NCBI GenBank assembly: GCA_020025955.1
Contig: JAHHRF010000009.1
Span: 1-48,248 of the forward strand
Origin: Sutterella sp.
GTDB taxonomy: Bacteria > Pseudomonadota > Gammaproteobacteria > Burkholderiales > Burkholderiaceae_F
Direction: 5' to 3'
Length of the DNA: 48,248 nt
Part shown: positions 33,240 to 40,384 of the stretch, one piece after another
Position numbering within the stretch: the first letter of the stretch is position 1
Layout of the letters: the number at the start of each line of letters is the position of its first letter
Program-made: the position numbers and the translations under genes
The notes under the pieces: generated by a model
What the model saw: the letters and a program-made list of their open reading frames with translations, nothing else
Told to the model about the DNA's origin: nothing
Database searches by the model: none

Positions 33240-33536
33240 AGCGCTCCTCTCGTCAGGTGGCTGAGTCCCACCTGGGTTGAAAAAGAAAAGTCCAGCCTTA
33301 GCGTGAGGATGGGGGTGCTCAGGCACCGACCATTGGCTCAAAGAGCGGTCCCCATTTTTTCCAATAACCCAACACCCCGATAGGGATTTATAGTGGGTCA
33401 GAAAACAAAGGCGCTCACTAAGGTTGGCTAGTGTTTTAAGTGTAACAAACCTAGGCGACGAAGGGGGGCGCCTCCTCCCCAATCCCTCCCCTAAACAGGG
33501 GGCATTTTAAGTGTCCTAACCCATACGTTAAAGAAT
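33240..33536. other. gap between dnaQ and tetR, with a possible dnaQ promoter
   Basis: About 300 bases without a gene. On the minus strand TATAAA (33387-33392) could serve as the -10 for dnaQ, giving a leader of about 140 bases; no convincing -35 is seen. The rest is G/C-rich low-complexity sequence with no clear terminator for tetR. Confidence 0.3.
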
Positions 33537-34166
33537 TTAGAGCGCGCGAGAAATCGACGGAGGGTTGTCGCGACGCTTGACGTTTCCTTGGGCAGCAATG
33601 GTGCGTAACGTGGAAAGCGCCTCATCACGAATACTGCCTTTTAAGGCCATGTGGAATTTAGCGCTAAAGAAAAGCCCTTCAAGTGCCAAAATCGCCACCA
33701 GCACCGTATGGCGAATGGACGCTGGGAAGGTTTCCACCTCGTCATAGAGTGCTTCGTACCACGCACGAATGGGCTCGAGGCGCTCGGGTTCATGACCGCT
33801 CAAGCTCAAGAGCGCCACCCCTAAACGTGCCCACCCGTCGTGCGTTTGCTCAAACCCCTCATACCAATCAATGTAGGCGTGAAGAAGCACATAGGGGGCG
33901 TTGTCGGGCGTTTCAATGTATTGCGCACGGTGCGCAGCCAATTGGCTCGATAAGTGCTGGGCATAGTCCGCCATCAAGGCGTCTTTGAGCATGGACTTAC
34001 TCTTGAAATGGTACATGCACGCCCCTTTCGAGTAGCCGGCTCGAGCGGCCAATCGATCCATGCTCAACGCTTCAATCCCCTCTTCCACAATGAGGCTTCG
34101 CGCCACATGGATGAAATGGGCACGGGTTTGACGGGCCTTTTCTGTTTTGAGGGTCGAGGTTGGCAT
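33537..34166 (-). CDS. TetR-family transcriptional regulator
   Basis: 209 residues. The N-terminal helix-turn-helix is typical of TetR: TRAHFIHVARSLIVEEGIEALSMDRLAARAGYSKGACMYHFKSKSMLKDAL (about 14-65), with GYSKGACMYHF as the recognition helix. The C-terminal ligand-binding part resembles the TetR_C_6-type helical domain. It lies directly downstream of the urocanate reductase-like gene on the same strand, about 236 bases away, and may control it; an imperfect TetR-like palindrome is present in that gene's upstream region. Ligand unknown. Confidence 0.85.
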   Translation of the reverse strand: MPTSTLKTEKARQTRAHFIHVARSLIVEEGIEALSMDRLAARAGYSKGACMYHFKSKSMLKDALMADYAQHLSSQLAAHRAQYIETPDNAPYVLLHAYIDWYEGFEQTHDGWARLGVALLSLSGHEPERLEPIRAWYEALYDEVETFPASIRHTVLVAILALEGLFFSAKFHMALKGSIRDEALSTLRTIAAQGNVKRRDNPPSISRAL

Positions 34167-34402
34167 GGTGTATTCCTTTTCTTTTGGAGAGTGGAGTTGA
34201 GCGTGGAAGCCTTTTCAAAGGGTAGAAATGCGTCTCTACAAGGGAAGCGCTCAACACCCGAATCGCGAGTATCGCATTTCGACTGGCAAGCCAATGAAAA
34301 ACGGCCTAGAGGCGCGGTCAAAAGCTGACCCACTTCTAGACCGTTAATAGTCGTTTTTGGGTTAAAGAGAGAGAGACGCGGTCTCCCTCTTTAATTCCAG
34401 GA
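34167..34402. other. gap between tetR and the reductase gene with two hairpins
   Basis: The side next to the reductase gene holds a long near-perfect inverted repeat (TTAAAGAG...CTCTTTAA, about 34364-34394) that may end its minus-strand transcript. A second pair, AACGGCCTAGA with TCTAGACCGTT (about 34301-34346), lies next to it. The tetR promoter should be in the remaining part but no clear boxes are seen. Confidence 0.4.
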
Positions 34403-36151
34403 TTACTTAGCCTTCGCGGCAGCTTCACCCGTTAAGCGACCAAAGACGATGATGTCGGTGTAGGCGTTACCACCCAAGCGGTTCGTACCGTGCGTCACAC
34501 CCGTGACTTCACCGGCAGCCCACAAGCCCGGCACAACCTTGCCGTCAGCCGTCAAGACTTCACCCTTGGCGTTGATACGAACGCCACCCATCGTGTGGTG
34601 GGTCGAGGGAACGGCCTTGATGACGTAGTAGTCACCCTGGCTCAAGTCCACGAGACCGGCACGGTGATGGAAGTCCTTGTCATTGCCCTTACCCGTCATG
34701 GAGCTGACGCGATCCACCGTGGCCTTTAACTGACCCAAGGGCATCTTCGTGAAGTCGGCAATGCACTTCAAGTCCTTACAGTGGGTCATGATGCCCTGCT
34801 TCGTAAAGGCTTCGTATTCGGTCTGGTGTTCCTTGACGGTATTGGAGATGTTACCGATCTTGTCGTTCCAGAGCACCCAGCAGTAGCCGCCCGGCTGATC
34901 AAGAATCGCATGACTCAAGACGTCACGACGACCGAGTTCTTCCACGAAACGCTTACCGTCTTGGTTGAGCATCACAGCGCCGTCAAAGCGAGCGTCAGCG
35001 ATCAATTCAATCACGCCCGAGATCGGGTCACAGATCGGATAGGTCTGGATGTAGCCCATGTTGACCAACTGAGCGCCAGCGCGTTCAGCCATGTAGAGGG
35101 CTTCACCGGTGGTGCCCGGGGCATCCGTCGTCTTGAAGCGTTCGTCAATCTTCGGGTTGTAGCGCTTCACCATTTCCGGGTTCGCACCGAAGCCGCCCGT
35201 AGCGAGAATCACACCGTTTTTGGCGTTAAAGGTGTATTCCACACCGTGGCTCGAAGCCTTAACGCCGACGACACGGCCATTTTTCATGATGAGCTCTTCA
35301 GCCTTCATTTCGGTGATCACGGGGATCCCGAGCTTTTCAGCCTTAGCGCTAAACTTCTTGATGAATTCCGTACCCGTATGACCTTCCGGAATCAAAGCAC
35401 GCTTGCGGGAGTGACCGCCAAAGAAGAAGAGATTGTCGTCTTCAAACTTCACACCCAATTCGTCACGGCACCACTTGGCGGCGTCTAAAGCCTTATGGGT
35501 CATGACGTTGATGACGTCCATATCACCCTTGCCGTCGCCACCCTTGAAGGTGTCCTTGGCGTGGAGTTCAGGGGAGTCATCGTTGATGCCGAGCTTGGGC
35601 TGAACCCAGTTCTTGGCCACGTTCATTTCAGCGCCGGAGATAAGAGAGTTACCCCCAACCGTCGGCATCTTTTCTAAGAGCACCACGTTAGCACCGTGCA
35701 TCTTGGCTTCGATCGCAGCAGAGAAACCTGCGCCACCCGCGCCCACCACAACGACGTCGTAGTTGTTCACTAAGGGAAGGGCCTTTTCAACCTTCTTGAT
35801 GAGCTTCTTGTCAGCCTTCACGAGCTTGACGCCAGCTTTGGCCACGGCATCATTCACAGCATCTAAAAAGCCCTTGGAGGAGAAGGTCGCGCCAGAGATG
35901 GCATCCACGTCGGTGGAGTTGCGAGCAATGACTTCATCCTTGAGGTCAGTGAAAACCTTTTCCGCTAACACGGGGTTTTCATGCTGCTTCACGATTTCAA
36001 TCTTCTGAAGCTTGTCGTTATCCAACGTCACCTTCACGGTGATGTCGCCATGCTTACCAACGCCAGTCCCTTCGGAAACGGTCGCGGAGAAGGCCGAGCC
36101 ACAGGCTAAGCCAGCAATTAAGGTTGCAGCTAAGAGTTTCTTTGCAAACAT
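34403..36151 (-). CDS. urdA: secreted FMN/FAD reductase, urocanate reductase (UrdA) type
   Basis: 582 residues, the same length as I recall for Shewanella UrdA. A signal peptide (LLAATLIAGLACGSAFSA) is followed by an FMN_bind domain (about 28-108) with DAISGAT, whose Thr89 should carry covalent FMN, and an FAD_binding_2/fumarate reductase domain (about 130-582) with VVVVGAGGAGFSAAIEA. No haem-binding CxxCH is present. Active-site reading: Tyr371 replaces the fumarate-reductase His; Asp386, Arg409, His518 and Arg558 are present. These fit, with a constant offset of two, the UrdA residues Tyr373, Asp388, Arg411, His520 and Arg560. UrdA reduces urocanate to imidazole propionate in the periplasm as an anaerobic electron acceptor. 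A related enoate acceptor cannot be excluded. Confidence 0.75.
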   Translation of the reverse strand: MFAKKLLAATLIAGLACGSAFSATVSEGTGVGKHGDITVKVTLDNDKLQKIEIVKQHENPVLAEKVFTDLKDEVIARNSTDVDAISGATFSSKGFLDAVNDAVAKAGVKLVKADKKLIKKVEKALPLVNNYDVVVVGAGGAGFSAAIEAKMHGANVVLLEKMPTVGGNSLISGAEMNVAKNWVQPKLGINDDSPELHAKDTFKGGDGKGDMDVINVMTHKALDAAKWCRDELGVKFEDDNLFFFGGHSRKRALIPEGHTGTEFIKKFSAKAEKLGIPVITEMKAEELIMKNGRVVGVKASSHGVEYTFNAKNGVILATGGFGANPEMVKRYNPKIDERFKTTDAPGTTGEALYMAERAGAQLVNMGYIQTYPICDPISGVIELIADARFDGAVMLNQDGKRFVEELGRRDVLSHAILDQPGGYCWVLWNDKIGNISNTVKEHQTEYEAFTKQGIMTHCKDLKCIADFTKMPLGQLKATVDRVSSMTGKGNDKDFHHRAGLVDLSQGDYYVIKAVPSTHHTMGGVRINAKGEVLTADGKVVPGLWAAGEVTGVTHGTNRLGGNAYTDIIVFGRLTGEAAAKAK

Positions 36152-36185
36152 ACAGGTCCTCTTCTTTGGGAAATTTCCTCATACA

Positions 36186-36210
36186 TAGGGGACTATGGGT
36201 CTATCCCCTA
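36186..36210. repeat. 7-bp inverted repeat in the urdA leader
   Basis: TAGGGGA and TCCCCTA flank an 11-base loop about 35 bases before the urdA start. It would form a stem in the leader RNA or an operator near the transcription start. Confidence 0.4.
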
Positions 36211-36230
36211 AGACAAAGTCAGTATGAAAC

Positions 36231-36248
36231 AAACCAATCGGTCGGTTT
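36231..36248. promoter_or_regulatory. imperfect TetR-type operator upstream of urdA
   Basis: AAACCAATCGGTCGGTTT is symmetric at 14 of 18 positions, and resembles the ACCGACCGATTGGT-like sites bound by many TetR-family repressors. It lies about 80 bases before the urdA start, with the TetR gene downstream of urdA. The link is inferred. Confidence 0.45.
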
Positions 36249-36419
36249 TTTACCCCTCCCCCAACCATGGGAGGGAAGAAACCCTCAACGGCCTAGGGCT
36301 AATCCTTAAATAGGCGCGGGATTTAAGGGAGAACCCTTGCAAACAAAATTACAAAAGGAAATTGAAACACAAAATTCAATAGACAAAATCTTAGTATCCG
36401 TAGACGGCTAAGATGCGAA

Positions 36420-36450
36420 AAACCCCGCCTGCTTCGAGCAAACGGGGTTT
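36420..36450 (-). terminator. terminator after the rubredoxin gene
   Basis: AAACCCCG and CGGGGTTT are perfect arms with a 15-base loop, about 20 bases past the rubredoxin stop. Read on the minus strand the stem is followed by TTTT, so it is a rho-independent terminator for the hya accessory genes. It can also work in the other direction. Confidence 0.7.
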
Positions 36451-36471
36451 CATTTAGCCAAAGGCTAGGCA

Positions 36472-36732
36472 TTAACCAATGTCATCATCAGCGGGCAAAA
36501 AGGCCGTCTTCGGATGACCGCAGTCAGGGCAACAGAATTCTTCCGGTAAGTCTAAAAAGGACGTTCCGGGCTCGGCTAACCACTCCGGGCAGCCTTCTGC
36601 GGGGTCGTAGACATACCAGCAGACTTTGCATTGCATGCGGGTGTCGGCATCGATTCGCTGACGTTGGAGTTCATCCAAACGGTCTTGCACATCCATGCCC
36701 GAGACCAACATAGACGAATCGTTCTGGGTCAT
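36472..36732 (-). CDS. hydrogenase-associated rubredoxin (HupI/HoxR type)
   Basis: 86 residues. CKVCWYVYDPAEG and CCPDCGHPKTAF form the two Cys knuckles of a rubredoxin iron site (CxxCxY...CPxCGxxKxxF). About 30 N-terminal residues precede them, as in hydrogenase-linked rubredoxins. It directly follows the hyaF-like gene, one base after its stop. In oxygen-exposed hydrogenase systems such rubredoxins support small-subunit maturation. Here it is the last gene of the accessory operon. Confidence 0.85.
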   Translation of the reverse strand: MTQNDSSMLVSGMDVQDRLDELQRQRIDADTRMQCKVCWYVYDPAEGCPEWLAEPGTSFLDLPEEFCCPDCGHPKTAFLPADDDIG

Positions 36733-37608
36733 TTAAATCCCCTCCATCAACTTCTTGGCATAGTCCATGACGTCGTCGGCAATCACCGTGGTTTCTTTCT
36801 TGTCTTCCAAGTCCTTGGTGATCCATTCGATGGTTTCCCCAATCTTCACACGCGCATCGGCAAAGCTTTCAAAGGGAGCCGTCACTTCCGGGGGCACCAT
36901 GGCGCAAACGTAGGCGTCTAAGAGTTCTTTGCCGGCGTTATTCAAAATCTTGGAGTGCCACACGCCCTTAATACGGGTGCGGAACAATTTCGAATCCGCA
37001 AAGCCCGCAATACGGACTTCAATTTCGCCACGCCCCAAAGTGGAGAGCAACGCACGGGCGTCGCCCGGGCTCAACGGCTGACGGTTTAATTCCACCATGT
37101 AGGCGGGATCCTGCGGTAAACGCTCAAAGTCGACGCTCTTTAAGGCTTCACGGAGTTCTTCGACGATAGCGGGAGCGGCAAAGATGTCGGAGCTTTCGTT
37201 TACTAACTTCCCGATTTCCGCTTCACCCTTTAAGGCTTCATGACGAACGCACAAGGGCAAGCGCGAGAGCACAAAGCAGTCGCTTTTCCCCATCTGCATA
37301 CGCCAAAGGGCCGGGATCCCCGTTTCTTCAATCTTCACTAAGCCGTCGTGCATTTCAATCTGCACGTCACCGCGACCTACGGCCGGGATGATAAAGGGAA
37401 GCCACTCTTCTTTAAAGCGGGAGAATTCATAGACTTCATGGAGGTTTTCCAAGTCGTCTTCACTGCCCGTGCTCATGGCTTGAGCGAGCTTGACATCCAT
37501 TTCACGCAACCACTCCAAGGTGGCACGTGCGGCGGCTTTTTCCGTTTCACGATCGAGTTTCGGGACGTGGTTCCAAGGGTTCATTAACCCCGTTTCATAG
37601 TTGGCCAT
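36733..37608 (-). CDS. hyaF: HyaF/HupH-type hydrogenase accessory protein
   Basis: 291 residues, near E. coli HyaF (285). The C-terminal part (about 140-285) matches the HupH_C region: ELNRQPLSPGDARALLSTLGRGEIEVRI, then KGVWHSKILNNAGKELLDAYVCAMVPPEV, closely like the G-x-W-x-V-x-x-x-N-x-x-x-x-x-x-x-x-I-E-x-x-x-x-P-x-x family end. It assists small-subunit assembly in NiFe hydrogenases. Lies between the hyaE-like gene and the rubredoxin on the same strand. Confidence 0.85.
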   Translation of the reverse strand: MANYETGLMNPWNHVPKLDRETEKAAARATLEWLREMDVKLAQAMSTGSEDDLENLHEVYEFSRFKEEWLPFIIPAVGRGDVQIEMHDGLVKIEETGIPALWRMQMGKSDCFVLSRLPLCVRHEALKGEAEIGKLVNESSDIFAAPAIVEELREALKSVDFERLPQDPAYMVELNRQPLSPGDARALLSTLGRGEIEVRIAGFADSKLFRTRIKGVWHSKILNNAGKELLDAYVCAMVPPEVTAPFESFADARVKIGETIEWITKDLEDKKETTVIADDVMDYAKKLMEGI

Positions 37609-37672
37609 GTTTTATGTCCTACAAGTATTGGGTGTGGGTCGTCTTGACCCGATGTTCTTTCTGAAAGCTGGC

Positions 37673-38143
37673 TTAGTGGGAGCAACCACTCGACTCATCA
37701 GCGCCCTTGGCCATGATCGAGATCGTACGCTTGGGGCTTTCCGTGCGCTTGATAATGTCCATGATCTGCACGGCATAGTCTTGCCAATTGAGTAACCCTT
37801 CAGCGGCCCCTAAGAACATGTCACCGCGGAAAAACGCAACGCTCGGCATCTTACGCACGCCAAAGCGACCCGCTAAGGCACGTGCCTTCATGGGGTGCAC
37901 TAAGTACTGCTTGGCGAGCACCGAGAGAATCATCTTCTTTAATTCGGGTGCAATCACCACGATATCGAGGCTTTCTTTCATGCGATTGGGATCGTCCGCA
38001 ATCACCACCATCTTTAAGCCTTCTTCGGCGAGCATGGCGTCAAAGCCCGTGTCATCCAAGAGCTCAAACCCTTCCTCGTCCATCATGCGACGGTAAAGGG
38101 GATGCTCTTCGAAGTTAATTTTTACAATGTCAAACTTACCCAT
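37673..38143 (-). CDS. hyaE: HyaE/HupG-type thioredoxin-like chaperone
   Basis: 156 residues. A thioredoxin-like fold lacking the CxxC: LVHPMKARALAGRFGVRKMPSVAFFRGDMFLGAAEGLLNW matches the alpha/beta end of HyaE (A-x-x-F-G-x-x-x-x-P-A-L-x-x-x-R). The family binds the Tat signal peptide of the hydrogenase small subunit. It is preceded by the hypC-like gene with 14 bases between and followed by hyaF after 64 bases. The N-terminal part is slightly longer than E. coli HyaE (132). Confidence 0.8.
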   Translation of the reverse strand: MGKFDIVKINFEEHPLYRRMMDEEGFELLDDTGFDAMLAEEGLKMVVIADDPNRMKESLDIVVIAPELKKMILSVLAKQYLVHPMKARALAGRFGVRKMPSVAFFRGDMFLGAAEGLLNWQDYAVQIMDIIKRTESPKRTISIMAKGADESSGCSH

Positions 38144-38157
38144 TTCGCGTTGGTCCT

Positions 38158-38484
38158 TTAAACGGTTTTCTTACCCACAAGGGCTTGGAGGTGCGGCGGG
38201 AGCGTGGGTTCGCCCGAACTCAAACCGTCGAGCCCCACTTCAATATCCGCTTCCGTGGCGGTGCCTTCTAAGACTTTCGCTAAGGATTCCACCGCTAAAT
38301 TAATCTGACGGGCTTCTTCGACGTCGGCCGTACGAAGGGCCTGATCGCGGAAAACCAGAACGATGTCGCCTGGGCTCACCGTCCCGATTAAGCTCACGTC
38401 CACGCGGCGCGTCTGATTACCGCGCTCAACGTCAGCCAAAATGCCCTCTTGACTCACGACAGTCCAAGGAATTGCTACACACAT
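38158..38484 (-). CDS. hypC: HypC/HupF-family hydrogenase maturation chaperone
   Basis: 108 residues. It begins MCVAIPWTVV, so Cys2, which binds the Fe(CN)2CO precursor, is in place. The beta-barrel signature RRVDVSLIGTVSPGDIVLVF follows. Start chosen at this ATG because Cys2 must be the second residue; the frame is open farther upstream. HypC-type proteins hand the iron centre to the large subunit. The cluster position (after hyaD) suggests a dedicated copy such as HupF; other hyp genes are not in this window. Confidence 0.88.
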   Translation of the reverse strand: MCVAIPWTVVSQEGILADVERGNQTRRVDVSLIGTVSPGDIVLVFRDQALRTADVEEARQINLAVESLAKVLEGTATEADIEVGLDGLSSGEPTLPPHLQALVGKKTV

Positions 38485-38497
38485 AATTGAGCCTTCC

Positions 38498-39169
38498 TTA
38501 GCTGCGCATCGAGGGGACGTCAGGATCCACCACGGCTTCACCCGCGGCACGCGTCATAAAGCGCTCATCACCATCGCGGCACGCCACGTCTTGGCTGGGA
38601 CGCTCACTCACGTAGCGATCCACTTCCACGCATTCGGCCATCAAGGGTTCAACGACTTCGCCAGGCGCACGCTTGGTGACCGGGAACCCCCAGTCAGCCA
38701 ATTCTTGGGCGACCAATTCCACAGCCTTCGGGAGGCATTCTTCTAAGAGGGGCGTCAAACCACCACCGTAGTCATCCAACACGTTGGGCTGGACCCCGAC
38801 GACGGTGATCTTTTCGAGTTCGTGGCCGAGCAGCATGGCCGTCGCCAACATATCGTTAAAGCCATTTTGATGCGGGCTAATCTTGGTCGAAGACCACACT
38901 TGGAGTTCTTCCCCGCGAATGACCTTCATGAAGCCTGGCGCCTCCTTAAAGTCCACGCAGTCCACCACGATCAATTTCTTCGTGGCCGTGATCAAGTTGG
39001 TAAGGTAGAGCCCTAAGGTGCCACCGTCGGCCACATGCACGCCGTCACGCGGCTGGTATTCACGGTGGAATGCCTCCACAGCACGCGGACCGAACCCTTC
39101 GTCAGCCCACAAAATATTGCCGATCCCGAGGACCAAGACGTCCGTCGTTTCGTCATCTAAACCGATCAT
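38498..39169 (-). CDS. hyaD: hydrogenase maturation endopeptidase
   Basis: 223 residues. VLVLGIGNILWADEGFGPRAVEAF matches HyaD/HybD (G-N-x-L-x-x-D-E-G-F-G), giving the first nickel-sensing acid. VDCVDF supplies the second acid, and SPHQNGFNDMLATA the His. The enzyme removes the C-terminal tail of the large subunit after nickel insertion. AGGAGG lies ten bases before the ATG. It starts the accessory operon hyaD-hypC-hyaE-hyaF-rubredoxin. The C-terminal 45 residues are extra compared with E. coli HyaD. Confidence 0.9.
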   Translation of the reverse strand: MIGLDDETTDVLVLGIGNILWADEGFGPRAVEAFHREYQPRDGVHVADGGTLGLYLTNLITATKKLIVVDCVDFKEAPGFMKVIRGEELQVWSSTKISPHQNGFNDMLATAMLLGHELEKITVVGVQPNVLDDYGGGLTPLLEECLPKAVELVAQELADWGFPVTKRAPGEVVEPLMAECVEVDRYVSERPSQDVACRDGDERFMTRAAGEAVVDPDVPSMRS

Positions 39170-39642
39170 GCTGATTAAGCCTCCTAGTGTGGCTGGTCAA
39201 AGATGGGGGTCGACCAACCCACGGAAAAAAGTAGTGAAGCGCCACCCAACGGGGGTGTTTCCCCTGGGCGACCCTGTAATGCACCCAACGGCCTTTGCCT
39301 TCGGGTTTTCTCTAGCCTCTACTATAGCCCGCCTCTTCTCGGAATACATCCTTCATCGGTGCGAGGTCTTGTCGCCCACAGGGATTAGTCAAAAGAACTA
39401 GACAGGCTTAGAAAGGACGATGTAGAACGTTTCCCGATGATACGCCAAAGTTGAAAACAAAGGGAAAAAGCGTTATTCCCATCACGCCATAACGGGAAGC
39501 CTGTGGTGAAAAGGGCAATCAAGAAAAGAGGATTTTGCGCTCCATAGACGCAAAAAAAAGGACGAACCTGAAAAATCAGATTCGTCCCTTTTGAAGCGGG
39601 TTAGTGCTCAATTGAACACTAACCTTTTCCTGTGGCTAAGGC
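39170..39642. other. gap between hyaC and hyaD
   Basis: About 470 bases without a credible gene. It contains the hyaABC terminator and, on the minus strand, a TATAGT (39321-39326) that might be a -10 for hyaD about 150 bases upstream of the start; no good -35 is seen. This implies that the structural genes and the accessory genes are separately transcribed. Confidence 0.35.
39560..39587 (-). terminator. terminator after hyaC
   Basis: GGACGAA and TTCGTCC form a stem with an internal CTGA/TCAG pair and a short A-rich loop. On the minus strand it is followed by a run of eight T. A rho-independent terminator for hyaABC. Confidence 0.75.
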
Positions 39643-40368
39643 TTAGTGCCCGGCGTGACCAGAGTGGTCTTCCTTGAACATACGTAAGCCAGAGCTCATC
39701 GACGAGAGCGTCGTAGCACCGCCCATCGCGTCCTCACGGAAGCTCATGTAGATATGAGCCATGGAGAACATGACGAAGACGTACATGAAGGCGTGGTGGA
39801 TCGTACGGACAGACTGCACGTCACCGAACATTTCGATGACCCAGCTGAAGTACGGCATCCAACCCGTGCCCCACCCCCACTGCTGAGCGTATAACGCAAA
39901 GCCCGTGAAGATGATGACAAAGCTACCGAGCACGAACATCGAGAACATCGCCAACTGCGCAAGCGGATTGTGACCGGCATATTCCGGAGCACTCTTACGC
40001 ATGAAGACGTAGTACATGGCCTGGGCAATTACGCCCTTCCACCAACGAAGGCTCCATAACGGCGGCAAGAAGATCTGGCGGGCATAACGGTTGCCGACAA
40101 CCGCCCAATAGAGGCGATAGACGAACAACACCGCAAAGATCATCCCAGCGACGAAGTGAACCAAACGGATGTTCCCGAACGTGTACGTCGACCAGGTATC
40201 CCCAAGGTTGGCCACCGGCGGCTGACCGATTAAATAACCGGAGCCGATGAGTGCCACCATGGCGATCACCATGAGCCAGTGCCACACGCGGATCGGGGCT
40301 TCCCACACGTAGATGGGCTTGTCGCCGTACGACGTGTCGACTTCATAGGTGATGGGATCAATACGCAT
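39643..40368 (-). CDS. hyaC: NiFe hydrogenase cytochrome b subunit
   Basis: 241 residues. Four membrane helices (about 29-47, 69-87, 132-155, 188-207). Haem-binding histidines: RVWHWLMVIAM, LVHFVAGMIFAV, and RTIHHAFMYVFVMFSMAHIYM, the cytochrome b561-type pattern of HyaC/HupC. It takes electrons from the hydrogenase small subunit to the quinone pool. It is 16 bases downstream of hyaB. The N-terminus (YVWEAPIRVWHWLMV) matches HyaC well. Confidence 0.92.
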   Translation of the reverse strand: MRIDPITYEVDTSYGDKPIYVWEAPIRVWHWLMVIAMVALIGSGYLIGQPPVANLGDTWSTYTFGNIRLVHFVAGMIFAVLFVYRLYWAVVGNRYARQIFLPPLWSLRWWKGVIAQAMYYVFMRKSAPEYAGHNPLAQLAMFSMFVLGSFVIIFTGFALYAQQWGWGTGWMPYFSWVIEMFGDVQSVRTIHHAFMYVFVMFSMAHIYMSFREDAMGGATTLSSMSSGLRMFKEDHSGHAGH

Positions 40369-40384
40369 CTTGAGTCCCTCCTAA

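Noticed and set aside
33240..33482. Upstream extension of the dnaQ frame
   Set aside because: The ATG with GAGGAG gives a protein of normal length; the extra residues look non-coding.
34781..35488. 235-codon open frame on the plus strand
   Set aside because: Antisense to urdA; His/Val-rich composition reflects the complementary codons, no ribosome site or family features.
34403..36151. Fumarate reductase or tetrahaem flavocytochrome c
   Set aside because: No CxxCH haem motifs, and the His needed for fumarate binding is Tyr371, which fits urocanate reductase better.
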